Positions 23,246-30,638 of a stretch of 43,213 bases of DNA are shown piece by piece (within the stretch, counting starts at the first letter, position 1; each line of letters begins with the position of its first letter). The position numbers and the translations under genes are program-made. The DNA comes from Streptomyces sp. UW30 (GTDB taxonomy: Bacteria; Actinomycetota; Actinomycetes; Streptomycetales; Streptomycetaceae), in NCBI RefSeq assembly GCF_008042075.1, contig NZ_RDBN01000053.1, positions 680,878 through 724,090 of the forward strand, in the 5' to 3' direction. The notes beneath the pieces were generated by a model. It saw only the letters and a list, made by a program, of their open reading frames with translations, searched no databases and was not told where the DNA came from.

Positions 23246-25054
23246 TCACCGCATACGGGTGGCCCACTCCTGCACCTTGGCGATCCGCTGCCGCAGCTGC
23301 CCCGCCGTGGCCTCGGCGCTCGGCGGCCCGCCGCACACCCGCCGCAGCTCGGTGTGGATGACGCCGTGGGGCTTGCCGCTCTGATGGACGTAGGCACTCA
23401 CCATCGTGTTGAGCTGCTTGCGCAACTCCATCATCTCCTTGTGCGAGACGACGGGCCGCCGCTCGGCCGGCAGCTCCAGCAGGTCGGCCTCGCTGTCCGG
23501 CTTCTTACGGCTGTGCGCTATCTGCCGGGCCTGGCGCTTCTGCAGAAGCATCTGCACCTGATCGGGTTCGAGCAGCCCCGGAATCCCGAGGTAGTCCTGC
23601 TCCTCCTCGCTTCCCGGGTGGGCCTGCATGCCGAACTCGGCGCCGTCGTAGAGGACCCGGTCGAAGACGGCCTCGGACTCCAGCGCCTCGAAGGAGAACT
23701 GCTCCTGCTCGCCGGTGTCCTCGTCCTGCTCCTTGTTCGCCTCCTCCATCTCCTTCTCGGATTCGGCGTACGGGTCCTCCTCGCCCTCCTTCTTCGGCTT
23801 GTCGAGGGCGTGGTCGCGCTCGACCTCCATCTCGTTGGCGAAGGTGAGCAGGTCCGGGACGGTCGGCAGGAAGACGGAGGCGGTCTCGCCGCGCCGCCGG
23901 GACCGCACGAAACGGCCGACGGCCTGGGCGAAGAAGAGCGGGGTCGAGATGGTGGTGGCGTACACGCCGACGGCGAGGCGCGGCACGTCGACGCCCTCGG
24001 ACACCATCCGCACGGCGACCATCCACCGGTCGTTGCTGCCGCTGAAGTCGTCGATCCTGTTGGACGCCCCGGCGTCGTCGGACAGTACGAGCGTCGCCTT
24101 GTTGCCCGTGATCTCACGGATGAGCTTGGCGTAGGCGCGGGCGGAGTCCTGGTCGGAGGCGATGACGAGCGCACCGGCGTCCGGGATGCCCTTCCTGACC
24201 TCGGTCAGCCGCTGGTCGGCGGCGCGCAGCACACTCGGCATCCACTCGCCGCGCGGATCCAACGCCGTACGCCAGGCCTGGCTGATGGCGTCCTTGGTCA
24301 TGGGTTCGCCGAGCCGCGCGGCGATCTCGTCGCCCGCCTTGGTGCGCCAGCGCATGTTGCCGCTGTAGGAGAGGAAGATGACCGGCCTCACCACATGGTC
24401 GGCAAGGGCGTTGCCGTAGCCGTACGTGTAGTCGGCGGCCGACCGCCGGATCCCGTCGTTCCCCTCCTCGTACGTCACGAAGGGGATGGGGTTGGTGTCG
24501 GACCGGAACGGCGTACCGGTGAGCGCGAGCCGGCGCGTGGCGGGCTCGAAGGCCTCCAGGCAGGCCTCGCCCCAGGACTTGGAGTCACCGGCGTGGTGGA
24601 TCTCGTCGAGGATGACGAGCGTCTTGCGCTGCTCGACACGGTTCCGGTGCAGCATGGGCCGTACGCCGACACCGGCGTAGGTCACGGCGACGCCCTGGTA
24701 GTCCTTGCCGAGCGGGCCGGCGCTGTACTCGGGGTCGAGCTTGATGCCTATGCGCGCGGCCGCCTCCGCCCACTGCTTCTTCAGATGCTCGGTCGGCGCG
24801 ACCACGGTGACCTGCTGCACGACATGGTGGTGCAGCAGCCAGGAGGCGAGGGTCAGAGCGAAGGTCGTCTTACCGGCGCCGGGAGTGGCGACCGCGAGGA
24901 AGTCACGCGGCTGCTCCTGGATGTACTTCTCCATCGCGCCCTGCTGCCAGGCACGCAGCTTGCTGGCGGTACCCCAGGGGGCACGGCCGGGAAAGGCGGG
25001 TGACAGGTGGTGGGAGTGGGAGGCAGAACTGGAGCTGGCGGCGGTGGTAGTCAC
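23246..25054 (-). CDS. DEAD/DEAH-type superfamily 2 helicase, 602 aa
   Basis: GTG at 25054 with CCGGAGA upstream. A Ser/His-rich start is followed by the helicase core: LRAWQQGAMEKYIQEQPRDF, Walker A ATPGAGKTTF (~57-66), VTVVAPTEHLKKQW (motif Ia), VILDEIHHAGD (motif II, DEIH), LALTGTPFRSD (motif III), then the second RecA domain with ALVIASDQDSARAYAKLI, MVSEGVDVPRLAVGVYAT (motif V) and FFAQAVGRFVRSRRRGE (motif VI). A charged Glu/Lys-rich segment (~425-460) and a C-terminal helical part without known domain follow. It resembles restriction-type/RadD-like SF2 helicases. No nuclease or methylase gene is adjacent, so the role is open. Confidence 0.9.
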   Translation of the reverse strand: MTTTAASSSSASHSHHLSPAFPGRAPWGTASKLRAWQQGAMEKYIQEQPRDFLAVATPGAGKTTFALTLASWLLHHHVVQQVTVVAPTEHLKKQWAEAAARIGIKLDPEYSAGPLGKDYQGVAVTYAGVGVRPMLHRNRVEQRKTLVILDEIHHAGDSKSWGEACLEAFEPATRRLALTGTPFRSDTNPIPFVTYEEGNDGIRRSAADYTYGYGNALADHVVRPVIFLSYSGNMRWRTKAGDEIAARLGEPMTKDAISQAWRTALDPRGEWMPSVLRAADQRLTEVRKGIPDAGALVIASDQDSARAYAKLIREITGNKATLVLSDDAGASNRIDDFSGSNDRWMVAVRMVSEGVDVPRLAVGVYATTISTPLFFAQAVGRFVRSRRRGETASVFLPTVPDLLTFANEMEVERDHALDKPKKEGEEDPYAESEKEMEEANKEQDEDTGEQEQFSFEALESEAVFDRVLYDGAEFGMQAHPGSEEEQDYLGIPGLLEPDQVQMLLQKRQARQIAHSRKKPDSEADLLELPAERRPVVSHKEMMELRKQLNTMVSAYVHQSGKPHGVIHTELRRVCGGPPSAEATAGQLRQRIAKVQEWATRMR

Positions 25055-25193
25055 GGTCTCCGGAAGAGGGGTCGGGCGGCTCGGCTAACAGGTGTTGGCG
25101 ACTCGGCTACGTATGACAACCGGGCCACCCTACCGGCGCCCCGGCAGTGCCGATGTGCGGACCAGGCCGGGTCACACGCGGGTGCGACTGACG

Positions 25194-26804
25194 TCACACA
25201 GGCCACGTCGATGACCAGCGTCCTTTCAGCCCGTCCGGCCGTTGAGGACAAGCCCACCCGCCCCTCTCGACGCCGGCCGACATCTGCCAGCCTGTCCGGC
25301 GCTTGAGGACGAGGCCCTTTAAGGGCCGAAGCGGGGGTCCGGGGGCGGCAGCCCCCCTGGGGGTCCCCCCTGCTCTCGTCACCCAGGCCCCCACCAACGC
25401 CACCCCCGCCATCGGCAGGAAGACCGCCGCGAACGCCACCGGATGCGAACCGGACGCCTCCATCGCCGTATGACTCACCGACCCCCCACCCAGCGCAGCG
25501 AACGCCGCACCACCCACCGCCAACAGGATCACGTTCGACAACGCGTCGGAGATCTGAAGGGCGGCGGAGTTGGTCCCGGCCTCCTCCGGAGCGGAGAGAT
25601 GGAGCAGCAGCACGCTGGTGGACGAGATCACCAACCCCATCCCGAAGCACCCGAACCCCCACACCACGGCAAGGCTCCAGACCGGCACGGAGCCGACCAG
25701 CACACCCGGCGCGGCGGCGATGGATACCGCCACCAGCACCATCCCCAGCGTCATCAGCCGTTCCCGATACGGCTCCACCCGCGGCCGCGACTGCAGCCAC
25801 GACCCCAACGCCCAGGTCACCCCACCCGCCGCGAGCGAGAACCCGGCGAGCGTCGGCGACAGCCCCCGCTGGGTGACCAGCATCAACGGCACGAACGACT
25901 CGGCCGCGATGAACGACCCCGCGGCAACCCCACGCAACAACACCACGGACGGCAACCCACGCGCCGCCCGATACGTCCCACGCGGAAGCAGCCCCAGCAC
26001 GGCCGGCACAAGGAGCGCGGCGCCGACGACACCGGGAACCAGAGAGAGCCACCGCAGGTCCTGCGCGGCGTACTGCAACAACGCCGCCCCGAGCGAGATA
26101 CCGAGCGCGAGCCGAATGCGACGCCGGTCGAACGAAGCGACGCGGCCGGAGTCGTCGACCGGTCCCCCCGCCCGCCGCCGTATCTGCGGCAGCGCGAGCG
26201 CGAGCGGGAACACGACGAGCACCGGAATCCCGACGAACACCCACCGCCAGCCCAGATGCTCGGTCACCGCCCCGGAGGCCAGCGGCCCCACGATCGACGG
26301 CACGACCCAGCCCGCCGCGAACGCCGCCATGATCGCCGGCCGCAGCCGCTCGGGGTAGGCCCGCCCGACGACCACGTACAGGGCGACGATCACCAGGCCG
26401 CCGCCGAGCCCCTGCACGGCCCGCCCGAGAATGAACAGCCACATCACCCCGGCGGTCCCGGCCAGCAGCAGCCCGGCCCCGAAGGAGGCGATGCCGGCCG
26501 TGAGCGCGCCGAGCGGCCCCCGCCGGTCCGACCACTGCCCGGCGAGCACCATCCCGAACAGGCTGGTGGTGAAGTAACCGGAGAACGCGAAGGCGTACAG
26601 CGACACTCCGTCCAGCTCCCGCGCGGCAACCGGCATCGCCGTCCCCACGGCGGTCGCCTCGAAGGCGATGAGCAGCACGACGGAGACGATCCCGATACTG
26701 AGCGCCCGATACGACCTGCTCAGCACAGTCTCCTCGGACTCGGGGACCGAGGGCACATCGGATCTTTTCGCAACGTCGGCGTCACGCGGCTCGAGGACAG
26801 TCAT
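25194..26804 (-). CDS. Major facilitator superfamily transporter with repeat-derived C-terminus, 536 aa
   Basis: ATG at 26804. It has about 12-14 membrane segments, starting with ALSIGIVSVVLLIAFEATAV, with the MFS loop GQWSDRRGPLG (~88-98) and GRAVQGLGGGLVIVALYVVV, and ending near AVFLPMAGVALVGAWVTRAG. This is the drug:H+ antiporter type; substrate unknown. After the last helix (~residue 478) the frame passes through a dispersed Streptomyces intergenic repeat and stops only at 25194. The last ~58 residues (GGTPRGAAAPGPPLRPLKG and onward) are therefore repeat-encoded and include a TTA codon at residue 495. The original stop was probably just before the repeat. Confidence 0.85.
   Translation of the reverse strand: MTVLEPRDADVAKRSDVPSVPESEETVLSRSYRALSIGIVSVVLLIAFEATAVGTAMPVAARELDGVSLYAFAFSGYFTTSLFGMVLAGQWSDRRGPLGALTAGIASFGAGLLLAGTAGVMWLFILGRAVQGLGGGLVIVALYVVVGRAYPERLRPAIMAAFAAGWVVPSIVGPLASGAVTEHLGWRWVFVGIPVLVVFPLALALPQIRRRAGGPVDDSGRVASFDRRRIRLALGISLGAALLQYAAQDLRWLSLVPGVVGAALLVPAVLGLLPRGTYRAARGLPSVVLLRGVAAGSFIAAESFVPLMLVTQRGLSPTLAGFSLAAGGVTWALGSWLQSRPRVEPYRERLMTLGMVLVAVSIAAAPGVLVGSVPVWSLAVVWGFGCFGMGLVISSTSVLLLHLSAPEEAGTNSAALQISDALSNVILLAVGGAAFAALGGGSVSHTAMEASGSHPVAFAAVFLPMAGVALVGAWVTRAGGTPRGAAAPGPPLRPLKGLVLKRRTGWQMSAGVERGGWACPQRPDGLKGRWSSTWPV
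25221..25376. repeat. Two tandem partial copies of a Streptomyces dispersed intergenic repeat
   Basis: The first copy contains AGCCCGTCCGGCCGTTGAGG; the second AGCCTGTCCGGCGCTTGAGG, then the palindrome GGCCCTT-T-AAGGGCC (25313-25327) and the hairpin GGGGGC-GGCA-GCCCCC (25341-25356). I recognise the pattern (GTCCGGCG-TTGAGGACGAGG-CC...GGCC-GAAGCGGGGG) from many Streptomyces intergenic regions. It normally lies outside genes; here it is inside the 3' end of the MFS frame. Confidence 0.75.
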
Positions 26805-26992
26805 GGTCGCCAGCGTAAGGGCCACAACCAACTTTGACCCCTGTCGAGAGACGGCCCCACGATGGGACCTTGGTCGTACGACCGGGGCTTCGTGCACGGA
26901 CTTCATGAACGGCGTATGGCAGTCGCATTGCAGGGCGCGCGATTCCCTTGAGCCACGCTCGGCCCCGCCCGTACGGTCGAACCACCGATCAA

Positions 26993-27064
26993 GGCCGTGT
27001 GCCCGAGTGGTTCAGGGATTCGCCTGCAAAGCGAATTACGCGGGTTCGATTCCCGCCACGGCCT
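26993..27064 (+). tRNA. tRNA-Cys (anticodon GCA)
   Basis: All cloverleaf parts pair: acceptor GGCCGTG/CACGGCC, D-arm CCC...GGG, anticodon stem TTCGC/GCGAA around the loop CTGCAAA (anticodon GCA), and T-arm GCGGG-TTCGATT-CCCGC. The discriminator is T at 27064 and CCA is not encoded. It stands alone between the divergent MFS gene and the LAxTG protein gene. Confidence 0.95.
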
Positions 27065-27126
27065 CTGTCTTTCCTCCTCGTCCCCACGCCCTCCCCTGTC
27101 TCTCCTCAAACGGGAGCACAACCCTC

Positions 27127-27159
27127 GACACCTTCCAGGTGTCCAGAACATGACTGGAC
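27127..27159 (+). promoter_or_regulatory. Two overlapping, mutually exclusive hairpins before the LAxTG protein gene
   Basis: GACACC-TTCCA-GGTGTC (27127-27143) and GTCCAG-AACATGA-CTGGAC (27141-27159) share bases 27141-27143, so only one can form fully. They lie 50-80 nt upstream of the GTG at 27209 and downstream of tRNA-Cys. They may be a tRNA terminator or a leader structure; no riboswitch family is recognised. Confidence 0.45.
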
Positions 27160-27208
27160 GGCAAAGCTCCGGTCGCTGTGCTTCCTGTTTCGACGAGGAG
27201 ACCCATCC

Positions 27209-28456
27209 GTGCGCCAGCGCATCCGCCCCTCGCACCTCCGCACGTCGGCGGCCTTCGTGGCCGCCGCCGCGATCGCCGCGGCCGTTCCCGCGGTCGCCGC
27301 CTCTCCGGCGTTTGCCGAGGAGGGCGCACCCTCCCTGGTGATCTCGAATCTGCCGAGTACGTCTCCGAAGCCCGGCGAGGTGTACGACGAGAAGGTCGTC
27401 ATCACCAACAACGGCACGGCGGCCGCCGACGGCGTCTCCTTCCGGATCCGGCTGACCCGGGGCCTCGACTTCCCCGAGGACGTGCAGGGCTGCACCTACT
27501 CGACCGTCGAGAACCAGGTCAGGCAGGCGCTGTGCGAGCTCGACACCGTCGTCGCACCCGGCGCCTCCGTCGAGACGCCGGTGCGGTTCAAGGCGCTGCC
27601 CAACGCGCTGATGGAGGCCGTCGAGTACGGCACCTCGGCCACCGGCGAGACCCCGGGTGAGGGATTCGGCGACAGCTACCGGCGGCTGACCCTCACGGCG
27701 GACAGCTCCGCCGACCTCGTCGCCGTCGGCGAGGACACGGAGGCCCTCGCGGGCGGCGAGCAGTCCATCACGGTGAAGCTCCGCAACGACGGCCCCGGCT
27801 GGATCCAGAACCAGGAGAGCGACGACCAGACGGCGCTCATGGTAAAGATCCCGAAGGACACGGTGGCCGCCGAAGTACCCAAGGAGTGCGCGCCGTTCGG
27901 CATCGACGGACCGTCCGGCCCCGGCGGTACGCCGGGCAAGTCCACGTACGTCTGCTGGCCCGCCGACCACACCATCGACGTCGGCGAGTCCCTCTCCTTC
28001 ACCTTCATGCTGAAGATCGACGAGGACGCGAAGACCACCACGGGCGAGGTGAAGGCGACCTCCGTCTACGACATCCACCCGGAGTTCGACAAGAACCCCG
28101 CCAACGACAAGGCCCAGATCCGGATCTCCATCCCCACCGACAACGAGCCCGGCCCCGCCACTTCCGGCGGCTCGACGGACGGCGGCTCCACCACGGGCGG
28201 CGACGGCAACGACCCCGAGGGCCAGTCCACCGGCGGCACCGGCAGCACGGGCTCCACGACCACGGGCGGCACCGGCTCCGCCTCGGCCGGCTCCTCGACG
28301 GGCGGCTCCACCACGGGCTCCGTCGACGGCAACCTGGCGAGCACCGGCTCCGACGGCACCCCGCTCATCGCCGGCGCCGCAGCCGCCGCGGCAGCCCTCG
28401 GCGGCGGCCTGATCCTGGCCGTACGCCGCCGCCGCGCAACCGCCAAGTCCTCCTGA
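27209..28456 (+). CDS. LAxTG-anchored surface protein, 415 aa
   Basis: GTG at 27209 with GAGGAG upstream. The Sec signal is at ~1-36 (AAFVAAAAIAAAVPAVAASP...AFA). DUF11/CARDB-like beta domains follow: YDEKVVITNNGTAAADGVSF, DLVAVGEDTEALAGGEQSIT, GESLSFTFMLKI. A Gly/Ser/Thr-rich wall-spanning segment covers ~313-372. The sorting signal is NLASTGSDG, then a hydrophobic helix AAAAAAALGGGLILAV and a basic tail RRRRATAKSS. LAxTG is the motif used by Streptomyces class E sortases, so the protein should be linked to peptidoglycan on the hyphal surface. No enzymatic motif is seen. Confidence 0.88.
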   Translation: MRQRIRPSHLRTSAAFVAAAAIAAAVPAVAASPAFAEEGAPSLVISNLPSTSPKPGEVYDEKVVITNNGTAAADGVSFRIRLTRGLDFPEDVQGCTYSTVENQVRQALCELDTVVAPGASVETPVRFKALPNALMEAVEYGTSATGETPGEGFGDSYRRLTLTADSSADLVAVGEDTEALAGGEQSITVKLRNDGPGWIQNQESDDQTALMVKIPKDTVAAEVPKECAPFGIDGPSGPGGTPGKSTYVCWPADHTIDVGESLSFTFMLKIDEDAKTTTGEVKATSVYDIHPEFDKNPANDKAQIRISIPTDNEPGPATSGGSTDGGSTTGGDGNDPEGQSTGGTGSTGSTTTGGTGSASAGSSTGGSTTGSVDGNLASTGSDGTPLIAGAAAAAAALGGGLILAVRRRRATAKSS

Positions 28457-28527
28457 GACCGCCAGGTCCGAACTGACGCCCCTACCCCTGGGGCCGACGC
28501 AGCGGGAAGCGCCCGGCCGGTCCGGTC

Positions 28528-29019
28528 TCAGGGGTACGGCGTCGTCCGCGCCACATGCGCCTGCAGCAGCGGCGAGCTCTCGAACCCGAGCCGGGCGTAC
28601 GCCGGCACCGCCCGGTTCGAGGAGTGGACGGTGACCCGCTCCAGCCCGAGCTCCTCCGCCCTGGCCAGAGTCTCCGTGATCAGCAGGCCGCCCAGCCCCG
28701 CGTCACGCGCCTCCGGGACGACGTACACGCACTGAAGGTCACCGGACGACCGGTCCGGCGCATGCGGCGTCGGTACGCGGTGCACGACCGCCGGCCAGGC
28801 CATGCCGATGACCTCCGCGCCCCGGACCAGGACCATGCAGCGGTGCGAGGAGGCGTGCTGCCCGGCCCAGGCGACGAAGTGACGTACGAAGGCCTCGCGG
28901 TCCATGGCCGCCGGTGCGGCGTCGTCGCCTTCGAGGATCCACCGCCACCGCAGCTCGGCGGGGCGGACGGTGACGGGGTCCATGCGGTGCTCCGCAGGGG
29001 CGCCGTCCGTCGGGCTCAC
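28528..29019 (-). CDS. GNAT family N-acetyltransferase, 163 aa
   Basis: GTG at 29019 overlapping the stop of the SUKH-4 gene (GTGA), so translation is coupled; an ATG 12 codons later is an alternative. GNAT motif A/B is clear: LQCVYVVPEARDAGLGGLLI (the acetyl-CoA-binding R/D-x-G-L-G-G loop), TETLARAEELGLERVTVHSS and NRAVPAYARLGFESSP. The acceptor substrate is unknown. The tight coupling suggests that the acetyltransferase and the SUKH-4 protein act in one process. Confidence 0.85.
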   Translation of the reverse strand: MSPTDGAPAEHRMDPVTVRPAELRWRWILEGDDAAPAAMDREAFVRHFVAWAGQHASSHRCMVLVRGAEVIGMAWPAVVHRVPTPHAPDRSSGDLQCVYVVPEARDAGLGGLLITETLARAEELGLERVTVHSSNRAVPAYARLGFESSPLLQAHVARTTPYP

Positions 29020-30212
29020 CGCCCCGCGCCCACCGCTTCGAGCACCCCGCTCGCCTCGTCCTGGAACGCCTCGGTCCAGTAGTGCCGGCCGCCCCTGCCC
29101 GCCCTGGTGCCGGTCGGGTCGACCGTCGACAGCACCTGGAGCATGGTCATGGCCAGCTGGTCGTAGGCGTCGCTGGTCAGCGCGTGGCCCGACTCCTGGT
29201 CGATCGTCTGCTCGCGGTGCAGCAGCCAGAGGGTGAAGGTGAGCGTCGAGACGTCCGTGTTCAGCGGGAACAGCCGCGCCTCGGACTCGCTCCAGTTCAG
29301 CACCGCGCCCGTCTCGCCGTCGACGACCAGGCTGTTGTCCTCGACGAGATGACCCAGGCGTATCAAGTGGGCGGCCCGGGCGGGGAGTTCGGCCGAGGGG
29401 TCGACTTCGGCGTAGTACTCGGCCAGCGTCGGCAGCGAGACGTCCGGGTCGAGGGAGAACAGGAAGCCGTCCTCGGGCAGGCCCACCTCGCGCAGGAAGC
29501 GGCGGGTCGGCTCGTGCGTGAGGGTGCCGGGGAAGTCGACGTCCTCGAAGCGCACCACCTGGCGCCGGCCGAACTCCTGGTCCAGCAGGCGCGACGGCAG
29601 GTCCAGGGCGAGCCCCGACTCCCCGGCCCGGCCCGCGACGAGCGCCAACGGCCGGATGAGCGCCGCCATTCTCCAGAACGGCGCCGGTTCGCCCTCCGTG
29701 CCCTCCTCGAACACGGCCAGCAGATGCCGCGACGCCTCCGCGACCGCCTTCGGGCCGTACCGTCCGACGTAGGAGGCGAACTGGCCGCGCAGGCCCGCCA
29801 GTTCGTCCGTCGCCCCCGCGAAGCGCACCAGCGTCCGCAGGGACGGCGCCAGGGGGCGGCGGTCCATCAGGTCGGGGCGGTCGTGCAGGAAATGCGTCGT
29901 CGAGATCTCGCCCGTCGCTCCGTCCAGCAGGACCGACTCCGTCTCCAGGCCGCCGGGCCCCAGCAGTCCGCCTATCACCAGCTGGTCCCTGAGCTCCACC
30001 GCCAGCCGGTCCTGCGGGTCACCGGTCGAGTCCGCCACCGTCCGCAGGCCGTCGCGGCCGAGCTCGGCGAAGGTCAGCACACCGCTGTCGCCGGGCAGTC
30101 CGGGGCCCGTCAGCCAGCTTCGCGTCGACGCGTGCGTGACGAACGGATCCAGCTCGGACTCGGTCAGGACGATCGCCGTATCACCGGCGTGAGTCGTGGT
30201 CGTCGTGCTCAT
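29016..30212 (-). CDS. SUKH-4-like (immunity-type) protein, 398 aa
   Basis: ATG at 30212 with GGGGGAG upstream. The N-terminal ~230 residues form a helical region with DQLVIGGLLGPGGLETESVL and DGATGEISTTHFLHDRP, which itself looks like a SUKH-type fold. The C-terminal part after ~232 has the SUKH-4 pattern RRFLREVGLPEDGFLFSLDP, ARAAHLIRLGHLVEDNSLVV, DGETGAVLNWSE, then FTLWLLH. SUKH proteins are best known as immunity proteins to polymorphic/contact-dependent toxins. No toxin gene is in the window, so a different or orphan-immunity role is possible. Confidence 0.75.
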   Translation of the reverse strand: MSTTTTTHAGDTAIVLTESELDPFVTHASTRSWLTGPGLPGDSGVLTFAELGRDGLRTVADSTGDPQDRLAVELRDQLVIGGLLGPGGLETESVLLDGATGEISTTHFLHDRPDLMDRRPLAPSLRTLVRFAGATDELAGLRGQFASYVGRYGPKAVAEASRHLLAVFEEGTEGEPAPFWRMAALIRPLALVAGRAGESGLALDLPSRLLDQEFGRRQVVRFEDVDFPGTLTHEPTRRFLREVGLPEDGFLFSLDPDVSLPTLAEYYAEVDPSAELPARAAHLIRLGHLVEDNSLVVDGETGAVLNWSESEARLFPLNTDVSTLTFTLWLLHREQTIDQESGHALTSDAYDQLAMTMLQVLSTVDPTGTRAGRGGRHYWTEAFQDEASGVLEAVGAGR

Positions 30213-30418
30213 GGCTCCCCCGCATGCGCTTTCACATCGCCCCCGGGCACGACACGGCCGACCGGCCGGCCCGCCGGACGCGGCTGCCGTCCCCACTGCC
30301 CAGAACACTACGCGCCACCACTGACAACGCCCCCGGACCAGCACGCCCACTGATAGCGCTTCACATCACTAGACGCTCAGCCCACCCTCGAACGTTCCCT
30401 CCCGGCGAGAATCACCTC

Positions 30419-30442
30419 GACCGACCCTGCGTCAGGTCGGTC
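30419..30442. terminator. 8-bp hairpin GACCGACC-N8-GGTCGGTC
   Basis: Perfect arms 30419-30426 and 30435-30442, about 200 bp downstream (minus strand) of the molybdopterin subunit stop. It may terminate the xdh-type operon before the SUKH-4 gene. The gap 30213-30638 otherwise holds only a hydrolase remnant. Confidence 0.4.
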
Positions 30443-30469
30443 CCGGAAGGCCGACGTTGCCGGCCGGCC

Positions 30470-30601
30470 GCACAGCGCTTCATGGCCGACAAGGCACGCT
30501 CCCGCACCGCCGGGATCAACGCCTCGCACGCCGTCTGCGTCTCGCGCCCACGAGCCGTCACCGGCCTGATCGAAAAGGCCGCCTCTGCCGCCGCGCGCTG
30601 A
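30470..30601 (+). pseudogene. C-terminal remnant of an alpha/beta hydrolase
   Basis: In frame to TGA 30599-30601 the codons give AQRFMADKARSRTAGINASH, then AVCVSRPRAVTGLIEKAASA. This matches the end of a common Streptomyces alpha/beta hydrolase (RFM-A-x-R-A ... SHAV...S-P-x-AV-x-x-LI), with the catalytic His in SHAV. The Ser and Asp parts are absent upstream. It is antisense to the surrounding genes and too short to fold, so it is a relic. Confidence 0.55.
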
Positions 30602-30638
30602 CACACGCGTCACCGCACCGGCACGCGAGGCAGTGCGA

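Noticed and set aside
23246..25054. SF2 helicase as part of an anti-phage or restriction system
   Set aside because: No nuclease, methylase or other defence gene is adjacent; the helicase motifs alone do not support it.
25007..27000. Long plus-strand frames opposite the MFS gene, rich in Arg/Pro/His/Gln
   Set aside because: Antisense shadows; the minus strand codes for a normal multi-helix transporter.
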